Shown here: positions 33,022-41,663 of the stretch, piece by piece | How positions within the stretch are numbered: position 1 is the first letter of the stretch | Layout of the letters: every line of letters starts with the position of its first letter | Origin: Bacteroidaceae bacterium | GTDB taxonomy: Bacteria; Bacteroidota; Bacteroidia; Bacteroidales; Bacteroidaceae | Length of the DNA stretch: 64,000 nt | Direction: 5' to 3' | Assembly (NCBI GenBank): GCA_017615245.1 | Contig: JAGAAL010000049.1 | Span: forward strand, 1-64,000 | Program-made: the position numbers and the translations under genes | The notes under the pieces: generated by a model | Told to the model about the DNA's origin: nothing | Seen by the model: only the letters and a program-made list of their open reading frames with translations | The model's database searches: none

Positions 33022-36000
33022 GCTTTTACTTTGAAGAATAATGAATAGAGTACAGGGATGAAGATAAGGGTGATGAGGGTTCCCATGAACAGACCGCCCA
33101 TGATGGTGACAGAGAGCGAACCGAACATCGCATCGGGTACGAGCGGTATCATACCTAAGATAGTGGTGAGTGATGCCATCATCACAGGGCGCAGACGGCT
33201 CTTTGAACTGTTGATGAGTGCATCGTAAGGATTCATGCCGCTGCTGATTTCCAGATTGATTTCGTCCATCAGCACAATACCGTTCTTGATCATCATGCCA
33301 ATTAGTCCTAACACACCTACAATAGCTACGAATCCGAATGCCTTACCTGAAACGAGGACTGCAGGAATCACACCCGTCAGGATGAGCGGGATGCAGCAGA
33401 AGATGATGGCAGGTTTCTTGTAGTCCTTGAACAGCAGAATCAAGATGCCGATCATCAGAATGATGGCTAACGGGAAGTTGGCAAACAAGTACTTCATCGA
33501 GTCGTCGCTGGCTTTCTTCTCGCCTTGCCAAGACATTTCGTAGCCTTCAGGCAACTGTATCTTTGCCAGTTCTTTCTCCAATGAAGCACGAGCCTCTTCT
33601 GTTCCTATACCTGGACGCGGACTGCATTGCAGACGTTGTGAACGCTGACCGTTGTAGCGCATCACCACAGGGTCTTCCCATTCGACACGAATATCAGAGG
33701 TAATCTGTCGCAGCTGGGTGGTGCTGGTCAGTTCTTCTATCAGGTCTTCTTTCTTGATGACTCCTGTCAGCAGTTTGGTCAGGTATTCCCGATTGGCTAC
33801 ACGTGATATATTCGGCAGTAGGCCGAACACCTCTACGTTCTTCAGGTTGTCGATGTTCTCGCCCTCTTCGTCCACACATTTCACATACACCTTCTTCGGA
33901 TTGATACCCTCAAAGAATGTCGCAATCGGAATACCGCCTGTGTAGGCGAGTATCGATGTGCCCACTTCGCTACGCGACAATCCGCTGTTACGGGCTGCTG
34001 ACTGATTATAGTCAACGGTAAGTTTAGGACAACGTGGTTCCCAATCGGTGGTTGGCAGATACACCATATCGCTCTTACGAACAGTCGCCATAGCTGAGTC
34101 GGTCAGTCGATGCAGTACCTCTGGATCAGGACCTGTGAACATCGCCTCGATAGGGTATTTCTTATACATCAGGTTGTAGCGTTTCAGTTTGATGTATGCT
34201 TGTGGGTAGCGCTTACAGAGTTCGGTCTGAATCTCGTCGATGTTCTTTACGAGGTCGGAAGGTGAGGTGAAGTCGATGATGAGTTCTCCGTATGCCAACG
34301 ATGGGGTGGCGATGCTTCTCACCAGGTTGTAACGGCTAGGTGTACCACCAATCGAGGTGGTGATATGTGTGATTTCCTTGCGTGTCTGGAGGTATTTGCA
34401 GATTCCTTTCAGGTCTTGCTCCACCTGTGTGGAGTTGTTGCCCTCCGGCAGTTTATATTCCATGTAGAGCTGGTCGTACTCCATATCGGGGAAGAACGCC
34501 TGGTCGAGGAACTTATAGCAGAATGCGCTGATGAGGAACAGGGCGATCGCACCTATGACGAACGTGATGCGATGGTGGAGTCCGAAGTTCAGAATGCCTT
34601 CAAGTATCGTATATGCCTTTCCTTTGTACATCGTTTCCTCTTCTTCCGTCTGGGTTTTGGCAGCATGTAGCGATGCACGCAGTTCCTTCTTCGTGAACAG
34701 CAGTCGCTTACACATGATAGGTACATGGGTAAGTGCCAGCAGCCAACTGAGCAACAGTGATACAGCAATCACGATAAAGAGGTCGCGTACATAGATACCC
34801 GCGGTGTCTGGACTAAGGAAGATAGGCAGGAAGGCCAGGATGGCAATGAGGGTTGCACCCAAGAGTGGCATAGCGGTCTTGTGGCCTATGCTTGTCAGGG
34901 CTTCCATATGCGGCTTCCCTTTCTTTTTGTCAACCAGAATTCCGTCGACAATCACAATCGCATTGTCAACCAGCATACCCATTGCTAGGATGAACGAAGC
35001 CAGACTTACACGCTGGAGTGTACCGTCGAATCCGCTTAGCACTAAGAACGAACCGAACACGATGGTCACCAGACTCATACCGATAATCAGTCCGCTCTTC
35101 ATTCCCATGGTGAAGATGAGTACGATAATGACAATCAGCACCGACTCCAGAAGGTTGATAAGGAATGTGTTGAGAGCATTCGACACACGCTCGGGTTGGA
35201 AGAATACTTTGTGATACTCCACACCTGCAGGCAGACGGCTTTCGATGGCTGCGAGTCGCTCTTCGACAATATCGCCGATTTTCGTGACATCTTTCTCTGC
35301 CAGACAGGCTACTGAGATACCGATGGCACGTTCGCCGTCATACTTCAGTGCGTTGCGGGTAGGGCTTTCATAAGCTGGTATCACATGTGCGATGTCCTTA
35401 ATGCGTAGCTGCTTGTCGTCGTGACCCTGAATCAGCATGTTGCCAATGTCCTCAGGGTTGTTGAAACGGTCGCTCACACTCACACGGATGCGGTTATTGC
35501 CGTTATCGTAATAGCCGGCATACACCGTCTTGTTCTGACCATTGAGTGTTGAAATCACCTCCATCGGCATCACACCCAAATTGGCCATCTTATCCTGATG
35601 CAGCTCTATATTGATACATTGGTTGCGTTTGCCGTAGATGTCCACGCGGCATACGCCATCGATGTCGATTATTTCACGCTTCATCAGTTCTGCATAGTCG
35701 CCCAGCTCATTATCTTCCAGACCTTCGCCTGTGAGCGCGTAGAACATTCCATACACATCGCCGAAGTCATCTCTCACGATGGGTACGCTCGCATCAGCCG
35801 GCAGTTTGCTCTGCGCGTTTGTTACCTTGCGGCGCACCATGTCCCATTGCTGCTCTATGTCTTTCGTTGTTGTCAGCAGTTCCACCGTGATGATGCTCAG
35901 GTCGTTCATCGACTGACTCTGCACATTATCCACTGATGCCACCTCACGGATGGCCTTCTCCAACTGGTCGGTCACTTCCAGTTCCACCTGATGTGCCGAA

Positions 36001-36161
36001 GCACCCGGGTAGGTCGTCACAATCATGGCCTGTCGTACCTTGATAGCAGGGTCTTCCAGTTTCGGCATCTTCAGATAGCTTAGGAATCCACCTACAATCA
36101 GCACCACAATCATGAAGCTGACCAGCTTGGTATTATTTAAAGCCCATTTCCCAAAATCCAT
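33018..36161 (-). CDS. RND-family multidrug efflux pump, inner-membrane permease
   Basis: The 1047-residue protein has the twelve-helix RND layout: one N-terminal helix, a large periplasmic loop (about 35-330), six helices (about 335-540), a second loop (about 560-870) and the last helices (about 870-1045). Proton-relay signatures include AMGMLVDNAIVIVDGILVD in the fourth helix. It exports drugs or toxic metabolites powered by the proton gradient, drawing substrate from the periplasm. It is AcrB/MexB-like rather than a heavy-metal CusA type by general appearance, but the substrate is unknown. Confidence 0.96.
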   Translation of the reverse strand: MDFGKWALNNTKLVSFMIVVLIVGGFLSYLKMPKLEDPAIKVRQAMIVTTYPGASAHQVELEVTDQLEKAIREVASVDNVQSQSMNDLSIITVELLTTTKDIEQQWDMVRRKVTNAQSKLPADASVPIVRDDFGDVYGMFYALTGEGLEDNELGDYAELMKREIIDIDGVCRVDIYGKRNQCINIELHQDKMANLGVMPMEVISTLNGQNKTVYAGYYDNGNNRIRVSVSDRFNNPEDIGNMLIQGHDDKQLRIKDIAHVIPAYESPTRNALKYDGERAIGISVACLAEKDVTKIGDIVEERLAAIESRLPAGVEYHKVFFQPERVSNALNTFLINLLESVLIVIIVLIFTMGMKSGLIIGMSLVTIVFGSFLVLSGFDGTLQRVSLASFILAMGMLVDNAIVIVDGILVDKKKGKPHMEALTSIGHKTAMPLLGATLIAILAFLPIFLSPDTAGIYVRDLFIVIAVSLLLSWLLALTHVPIMCKRLLFTKKELRASLHAAKTQTEEEETMYKGKAYTILEGILNFGLHHRITFVIGAIALFLISAFCYKFLDQAFFPDMEYDQLYMEYKLPEGNNSTQVEQDLKGICKYLQTRKEITHITTSIGGTPSRYNLVRSIATPSLAYGELIIDFTSPSDLVKNIDEIQTELCKRYPQAYIKLKRYNLMYKKYPIEAMFTGPDPEVLHRLTDSAMATVRKSDMVYLPTTDWEPRCPKLTVDYNQSAARNSGLSRSEVGTSILAYTGGIPIATFFEGINPKKVYVKCVDEEGENIDNLKNVEVFGLLPNISRVANREYLTKLLTGVIKKEDLIEELTSTTQLRQITSDIRVEWEDPVVMRYNGQRSQRLQCSPRPGIGTEEARASLEKELAKIQLPEGYEMSWQGEKKASDDSMKYLFANFPLAIILMIGILILLFKDYKKPAIIFCCIPLILTGVIPAVLVSGKAFGFVAIVGVLGLIGMMIKNGIVLMDEINLEISSGMNPYDALINSSKSRLRPVMMASLTTILGMIPLVPDAMFGSLSVTIMGGLFMGTLITLIFIPVLYSLFFKVKA

Positions 36162-36197
36162 TCCACTCCAATTTTTTCATTTTTCAACTTTCAATTC

Positions 36198-37268
36198 TTA
36201 CAGCAGTCCTCCCACGTTAGATTCAGAACTCTTAGGCATTGGTTTGGCCTTCATTCCGTCGGTGATGTGATGTACACCAGCTACCACGATGGTTTCGCCA
36301 TCCTCCAGTCCTTCAGTCACCTCCGCCGTACCATTGCGGTGCAAGCGTCTTATGGTCACGCTACGGCTTTTCACCGTTTCGCTCTTCGTGTCATACACAT
36401 ATACCTTTGTTTGTCCCTTGTCCTCCACAACGGCACTCGAAGGGATTGCTACCCTCGTATCGGTCGAGTCGTTGTCGTAGCTCACATATACCATTGTAGT
36501 CATACCAGGAGTGATTTTCGAACGGTCGTACTGACCCATGAAACGCAGGCGTACGGTATACAGTTGGTTCGAGTTTGCCTCAGCACTCATGCTGTGCAGT
36601 TTCAGCGGGAACGTCTCGTCGGGCAGCAAGTCAAACTTACAGTACATCGTGCTCATACGGTCGCGGTTCGCATAGTCGTATGCCGGCACGTTGATTTCCA
36701 CCTCCAAGGTGCCGCTACCGAACATTGAGATGATAGGCATACCCGCCGATACCGTCTCGCCACCTTCGTGCAACACCTCCTGCACATACCCATCGATAGG
36801 GGAGTACAGTTTCGTGTCAGCCAGTTGGTTGCGGTGGTTGTTCAGTTTCTGGGTGATTTGCTCCAGTCCGTAGCGAGCTTTGTCGTAGTTGCTTGCCGTC
36901 GTGCTTTCCTCGTTATACATAGCGATGATACGCTCAGCATCCGCCTTGATGCTTGCATATTCAGCCTGCGTCGCATTCAACTGCGTCTGGTAGTCCCTTG
37001 GATCCATTGCAGCCAACAACTGACCTTTCCTTACATGATCGCCTGCCTTCACATACACTCGCATAATCGGGCCGCTTACACGGAACGAAACGTTGATGTC
37101 GTCAGCCGACTTTGTCTTTCCAGGGAATGTCAGGTTGTTTACCCTGCTCGTATTCCTCACCACATCCGTCTTCACGTACGGGACGTTCTCTGTTGGTGCT
37201 TTCTGTCTGTCGCATCCACATATTGTCAGCACGGATAGCAACACGATTGACCATTTCTTGTATGCCAT
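36198..37268 (-). CDS. RND efflux periplasmic adaptor lipoprotein
   Basis: The 356-residue protein has the lipobox LTICGC (about Cys19). It shows a biotinyl-lipoyl half-motif (VSGPIMRVYVKAGDHVRKGQ), a coiled-coil hairpin (about 75-150), the second lipoyl half (LYSPIDGYVQEVLHEGGE) and beta-barrel and membrane-proximal domains to the end. It bridges the pump and TolC. It is the first gene of the operon, just after a promoter carrying a perfect palindrome. Confidence 0.95.
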   Translation of the reverse strand: MAYKKWSIVLLSVLTICGCDRQKAPTENVPYVKTDVVRNTSRVNNLTFPGKTKSADDINVSFRVSGPIMRVYVKAGDHVRKGQLLAAMDPRDYQTQLNATQAEYASIKADAERIIAMYNEESTTASNYDKARYGLEQITQKLNNHRNQLADTKLYSPIDGYVQEVLHEGGETVSAGMPIISMFGSGTLEVEINVPAYDYANRDRMSTMYCKFDLLPDETFPLKLHSMSAEANSNQLYTVRLRFMGQYDRSKITPGMTTMVYVSYDNDSTDTRVAIPSSAVVEDKGQTKVYVYDTKSETVKSRSVTIRRLHRNGTAEVTEGLEDGETIVVAGVHHITDGMKAKPMPKSSESNVGGLL

Positions 37269-37308
37269 ATCACTTTCTTTTATTTATTTTTCAAATAATT
37301 TTGATTTG

Positions 37309-37331
37309 CAAAGATAGGAATTAATTCCTAT
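37309..37331 (-). promoter_or_regulatory. Efflux-operon promoter overlapped by a palindromic operator
   Basis: The minus-strand -7 box TATCTTTG lies at 37309-37316. A perfect 18-bp palindrome, ATAGGAATTAATTCCTAT, occupies 37314-37331, from the -7 box into the spacer. A protein bound here would block RNA polymerase, which suggests a TetR- or MarR-type repressor. No such gene is in the window. Confidence 0.7.
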
Positions 37332-37461
37332 ACCGACATGCTTTCCTAACATTTTTTATCACATTCTGTTGTATTTTCACCATATTGACCAAAAAACATG
37401 ATAGGAAGAAAGCAAAAGACACAGATTCCCTCCTTTTTAGACTTTTGTGTGTATCATTGTA

Positions 37462-38739
37462 TCAAATATAATTCCGCTGGTAATGCTGGCGGGCAAAGAG
37501 GAAGAAGAGGAGGACGCCTGTGAGGTTGGCTATCCACATCATCCAGAAGGAGGCGTGGTAGTTGACGGCTTCGGCGAGGATGCCTCCGAAGAGGACGCCG
37601 AGTCCCATACCCGAATCCCACGAGGTGAGGAGGGTGGAGTTGGCTGTACCACGTTGGTTGTTGGTGGCGAGATTGATGAACATGTTCTGATAGGCTGGAT
37701 ACATGTGACCGTTGCCGAGCCCGATGATGAGGGCTGAGGCATAGAGGGCGATAGGGTGATGGACGGCTGCAAAAAGGAAATATCCGATGAGCGATACGAG
37801 CATGCCTTCGGAGGCGTTGTGCACGATGCGCCCACGACGCAGTCCACGGGCACCTGTGAGTCGTGAGAGAGCGAGGCCGCCTGCCAGCAGGAAGAAGAAG
37901 ATGCCGGCTCCTTCCTTGATGTCCAACTCTTCAGCAGCGTAGATGGCTACGTAGGTGGAGATGACTCCGTAAGACATGGAGAAACATACCATGGTGAGGG
38001 CGAGGGGCCATCCGCGAAGGAGGAAGAAGTGACCAACAAGCCTACCCCCATGCCCTCCCTCATGGGAGGGGGGATTGTTTAGAGAGCCTACTCCCGTTCG
38101 GCCTGAGCTCACGACGAAGGCTAACTCCTCCCTCAAGGGAGGGGAACTGGTTTTTGTGTTTCGAGTTGGATGTATGGTGGAACAGATGATGACTCCGATG
38201 AAGGAGATGATGATGGAGAGCCAGAAGAGGAGGGTGTAGCTGTTGGTGAAATGGAGGAGCCATATAGCGATGGTGGGACTGATGGCGGTTGCGATGTTGT
38301 TGCTCAGTCCGTAGTAGCCGATTCCTTCGGCACGACGGGTGGGATGGAGCACATCGACGGCCATTGTGGTTCCTGCTACGGTGGTAGCTCCGAAAGGGAT
38401 GCCGTGAAGGGTGCGGAAGATGGCGAACATAGCGATGGATGTCGCTATGAGGTAGCCTGCCGAGATGGCTACGAATAGGGCATAGAAGAGCAAGAGGATG
38501 ACCTTGCGGGGGAAGGAATCGACAAGGTAGCCGCTGATGGGGCGGATGAACAGAGCTGCAAGGGTATAGCCTGAGAGAACGATTCCGATGGTCTCTTTAT
38601 TGGCTCCGAAGGTGTCGCGCAGATAGAGGGGAAACAGGGGCATGAGCAACATGAACGAGAAGTAGAGCATGAATGTGGCGATCCATGTCTTCGTGTAGTT
38701 GCTGTTCCACAACTTGGCTTTTACTCTTTCAACTCTCAA
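37462..38739 (-). CDS. Major facilitator superfamily transporter
   Basis: The 425-residue protein has twelve predicted membrane helices in two bundles, with the MFS motif-A region near GYLVDSFPRKVILL. The substrate is unknown; the general form is that of a sugar or drug efflux MFS. Its central cytoplasmic loop (about residues 190-235) is lengthened in frame by a dispersed palindromic repeat translated as SSPPLREELAF and NNPPSHEGGHGG. Since the loop between bundles is permissive, the protein is probably functional. It follows the C10 protease by 35 bases containing CTCTAAA repeats. Confidence 0.92.
   Translation of the reverse strand: MRVERVKAKLWNSNYTKTWIATFMLYFSFMLLMPLFPLYLRDTFGANKETIGIVLSGYTLAALFIRPISGYLVDSFPRKVILLLFYALFVAISAGYLIATSIAMFAIFRTLHGIPFGATTVAGTTMAVDVLHPTRRAEGIGYYGLSNNIATAISPTIAIWLLHFTNSYTLLFWLSIIISFIGVIICSTIHPTRNTKTSSPPLREELAFVVSSGRTGVGSLNNPPSHEGGHGGRLVGHFFLLRGWPLALTMVCFSMSYGVISTYVAIYAAEELDIKEGAGIFFFLLAGGLALSRLTGARGLRRGRIVHNASEGMLVSLIGYFLFAAVHHPIALYASALIIGLGNGHMYPAYQNMFINLATNNQRGTANSTLLTSWDSGMGLGVLFGGILAEAVNYHASFWMMWIANLTGVLLFFLFARQHYQRNYI
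38042..38160. repeat. CCCTCCC/GGGAGGG palindromic dispersed word inside the MFS gene
   Basis: Two palindromic cores, CCCTCCCTCATGGGAGGG (about 38053-38070) and CTCCCTCAAGGGAGG (about 38131-38145), flank the word GCCTACTCCCGTTCGGCC. Related GA-rich words occur in the btuF, CotH-like, ruvX, mfd and 855-residue genes. The insert keeps the reading frame. Confidence 0.75.
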
Positions 38740-38750
38740 CTGCCTTTAAA

Positions 38751-38771
38751 CTCTAAACTCTAAACTCTAAA
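38751..38771. repeat. Three tandem copies of CTCTAAA
   Basis: Three 7-bp units lie between the C10 protease stop and the MFS start. They are the complement of the phase-shifted GTTTAGA word found at 20984-21011. Confidence 0.9.
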
Positions 38772-38774
38772 CTT

Positions 38775-41315
38775 TTAATTCTCCTGCATATACGTATAGA
38801 TGGTGAGTACATCCTGGGTGTCGACTTCTCCGTCACCGTTTACATCTTCTACAGGATTTTCCTCTGTGCCGGTAGAGTTCTGCATGAACTGATAGATGGT
38901 GAGTACATCCTGAGTATCGACCTCTCCGTCGCGATTCACGTCCTCACGTTTGTAGAGGTTGAGGGTAGGGCGTCCCTTGATGACCCAAAGGTCGTAGAAA
39001 CTCTCGACGTTCGATTCGCCGATATACCCGTCGTTCAATGTGAACAGCGTCAAAGGTGTCCAGTTGCTGAATCCTGTCATTTGCGATGCGATGCAGAGCT
39101 GGTAGTGTCCGTCAGACACGGTATCGGGCACTTCGGCTTCGAAGGTGATGCCGCTACTGCGAAGACCGTAGGATTGTAACGAAGATACGTTAACGGGTTT
39201 TCCGAAGGCGAAGAGCACATTACCGTCTTCATCGGCGAGTGCGAGCGACAGACTGCCACTGAAACTCTCTTCGCCGAGGTTGGCGTAGTTGCTGATGGAG
39301 ATGCTGACAGTGCGACCTTTACACCGTTCTTCGTTGAGGATCATCTCTGTGGTCTCGATGTCGGCAAAGTACTTCTGAGGTACGACGATGTTGTCGGTCT
39401 TGATCTTGCCTTCTTCTATCTGGATGACGAGGAACAGGTCTTGTCCTGCATTCATGATGGTGTTGCCCTGTACGTCGTATTTCTTAATCCAGCTCCATCC
39501 TTCGTATCCTTCCTGACGAGCCATAGCGATGACGTGGTAGACGCCGTCAGGCACAGAGTCGGGTACGACTCCGATGAGGTTACCAATTGATTCTTTATAA
39601 TAATAGGTATCCAACGGGGAGGTGATCTTGATAGGTGTACCCAGCTTACAAATCTCCTTGTTGTTCTCTGTAGCGAGTGCAAGCGACACATCACCCTTGA
39701 ATGCTTCGGCTTCTAAGTTGATGAGGTTCTTGACTGTAACACAGACGGTGCTGTCGTTCATGAAGTTCTTGACGAAATCCATTCTTGTCACCTGTACGTT
39801 TGGTACATAGTCCACCACTTCGTTGGTCACGATGAGCGGATGGTCTTCTGCAATATAGACCGTGGTTGAGGCACCCGATTCTACGTCTTGTGCTTCCACC
39901 TCTAAAGTGTAGGTACCTACGGGTGTTTCTTTCGGCACCTTACAGCTGATATTGACGGGATAGTAATAGGGGTGCTCGAGCTGTACGCCATGATCACCTA
40001 TCTGGATACGTGTGCCATCTTCGCCTACCAAATAGACTGTGAGCAGACCGTTGAAGATGCCCTGCTTGCTGTTATAAACTTCCTTGAGGCGTACGGACAG
40101 ACTATTGGTCATTTCGGGGTTGACCTTGGAGATTGATGGTTCGATAGATAACGCTTGAACGAATGCGGCATAATCGACAACGTCGTTCTCGGGCTGGCAG
40201 TTGAGCAGCATATAGTTGCCGATGCAGTATTCCATATTCACAATCTTGAAGTCTCCGTCGTTCTGTCCGCCCCAACCCCAGTTGAAGTGGTAGTAGGGAT
40301 AATCTGTGCCATCGGGGGTCATACCGTCGATGATGAAGGAGTGACCTTCACCCTGAGCATTGTTTCCTCCGCAAGGGACTGGACGGCCGGCAATCAATTC
40401 CTTCATGATGAACTGATGGATGGTAGGTTCGGCCATGCGGCTGAAATAGATGTCGAGAATGTCTTTGTCGTACTTGAAGTTCTCGATGAGCGCACCTGCC
40501 GCATCGCCCAAAGCTGAACTACTCCCGTCCAGCCCATAGTCCATATGTACCGAAGCTCCTACGGCAAACAACAGGTTCGAAACGGCATTCGCCTGTGCTG
40601 TGGTGTAGCCGCCTGAGTAATCGTTGAGCATGTCGTTCCATGAGAAGTTGATTGTACTGAGGTCGATGCTGACCGGCAGCTTTGTCGTACGTGTGGTGTA
40701 CGAGATGTTTCCGATACCTACGTTCGGATATTTGTAGAAGTTCATTAACTGACCGATAGCTGTAGCGACACAGCCTGTGAGAGTGTGCTGAGAGCCGATG
40801 AGCGGACATCGGTTGTTGTATGGGGTGTATTGCGACCATGTGGTCTTCAGCAGATTGTTGACTTTCTGGGGTGTTACGTCTATAGGTGCGCGGTTGACAT
40901 ACAGCCTGCGTGGAGCACCGCTCTGTAGGGTCTGAGCATAAGCAGCGTACGATTCGATGAGCGCACGGGTCTGAGGGGCCATGTTGTCGAGGTCGAACCC
41001 GTGTTCGTCGGAGTATGCCAATACAGGCGACATCCTTTCATCGCCCGACACCATCACGAAACAATTGCTCTTAGGGTAGGTCAGTACATAGAACGCCTCA
41101 CCGCTACTCATGCGGAGCGGGGTAGGGACAATCTCTGATGCACGTAGGGTGGTAGCAGTCTCTACAGGAGGCGCCATACGTTGCCAGTCGCGGGTCGTAC
41201 GTTGACTCATGTGTGACTGTGCAATACGCATCACTTCATCCATTGAACGCTGTTGTGCGAATACTGTTGTGGCTGTGATGAACAAAATCATCAAGAAGAG
41301 GCAAAATCGTTTCAT
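38775..41315 (-). CDS. Exported C10-family (streptopain-like) cysteine protease with dockerin-like repeats
   Basis: The protein is 846 residues from ATG 41315, which starts the signal peptide MKRFCLFLMILFITATTVFA; a longer in-frame start is unlikely. A Spi/prodomain-like segment (about 25-130) precedes the C10 peptidase domain (about 145-385). The catalytic Cys182 is in TGCVATAIGQ, and His325 is in GHSFIIDG, followed by YHFNWGWGG. Beta-sandwich modules come next. Two dockerin-like calcium-binding repeats end the protein (DVNRDGEVDTQDVLTIYQFM; DVNGDGEVDTQDVLTIY). Such proteases degrade host or dietary proteins; the dockerin repeats could mediate anchoring or just stabilise the C-terminus. Confidence 0.93.
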   Translation of the reverse strand: MKRFCLFLMILFITATTVFAQQRSMDEVMRIAQSHMSQRTTRDWQRMAPPVETATTLRASEIVPTPLRMSSGEAFYVLTYPKSNCFVMVSGDERMSPVLAYSDEHGFDLDNMAPQTRALIESYAAYAQTLQSGAPRRLYVNRAPIDVTPQKVNNLLKTTWSQYTPYNNRCPLIGSQHTLTGCVATAIGQLMNFYKYPNVGIGNISYTTRTTKLPVSIDLSTINFSWNDMLNDYSGGYTTAQANAVSNLLFAVGASVHMDYGLDGSSSALGDAAGALIENFKYDKDILDIYFSRMAEPTIHQFIMKELIAGRPVPCGGNNAQGEGHSFIIDGMTPDGTDYPYYHFNWGWGGQNDGDFKIVNMEYCIGNYMLLNCQPENDVVDYAAFVQALSIEPSISKVNPEMTNSLSVRLKEVYNSKQGIFNGLLTVYLVGEDGTRIQIGDHGVQLEHPYYYPVNISCKVPKETPVGTYTLEVEAQDVESGASTTVYIAEDHPLIVTNEVVDYVPNVQVTRMDFVKNFMNDSTVCVTVKNLINLEAEAFKGDVSLALATENNKEICKLGTPIKITSPLDTYYYKESIGNLIGVVPDSVPDGVYHVIAMARQEGYEGWSWIKKYDVQGNTIMNAGQDLFLVIQIEEGKIKTDNIVVPQKYFADIETTEMILNEERCKGRTVSISISNYANLGEESFSGSLSLALADEDGNVLFAFGKPVNVSSLQSYGLRSSGITFEAEVPDTVSDGHYQLCIASQMTGFSNWTPLTLFTLNDGYIGESNVESFYDLWVIKGRPTLNLYKREDVNRDGEVDTQDVLTIYQFMQNSTGTEENPVEDVNGDGEVDTQDVLTIYTYMQEN

Positions 41316-41663
41316 ATAGAAAAAGTATTTGTTTAAGTTTCGTAAGCTCAACTTGTTTGGAATTGAAGGGAAGTTTTTATGGAAGTTCAGGAGTTCTGTA
41401 GTGGCTGGAGTTCAGACGATACTTCGCAGTTACTTATAACTCTTAACTCTACACTTTTTGGCTTTCGCCCAAAATGCTCACGCTCGGTATAGTTCAAGCA
41501 AGCTTGACTCTGCTCTCACTTAATCGCATTTTTCAACTACTCTAAACTCTACACTCTCAACTTTAGCCCCCTTCCATTTCTTTCTGCTCAACTTGCGAAA
41601 GTTGAGTTATTTCATTTTTACATTTTATAATTTTTAAATTTTTACATTTTCCCTCAGGGGAAT
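41316..41663. other. Non-coding stretch of dispersed words
   Basis: This 348-base gap contains no convincing gene. It holds a word at 41461-41532 (GCCCAAAATGCTCACGCTCG, then TCAAGCAAGCTTGA, then CTCTCACTTAATCGC) with a near-palindromic centre, CTCTAAACTC/CTCAACTT-type words around it, and the TTTTTACATTTT family at 41610-41655. A promoter for the C10 protease was not identified. Confidence 0.6.

Noticed and set aside
38042..38160. Frame-breaking insertion in the MFS gene (pseudogene)
   Set aside because: The frame is kept and all twelve helices are present.
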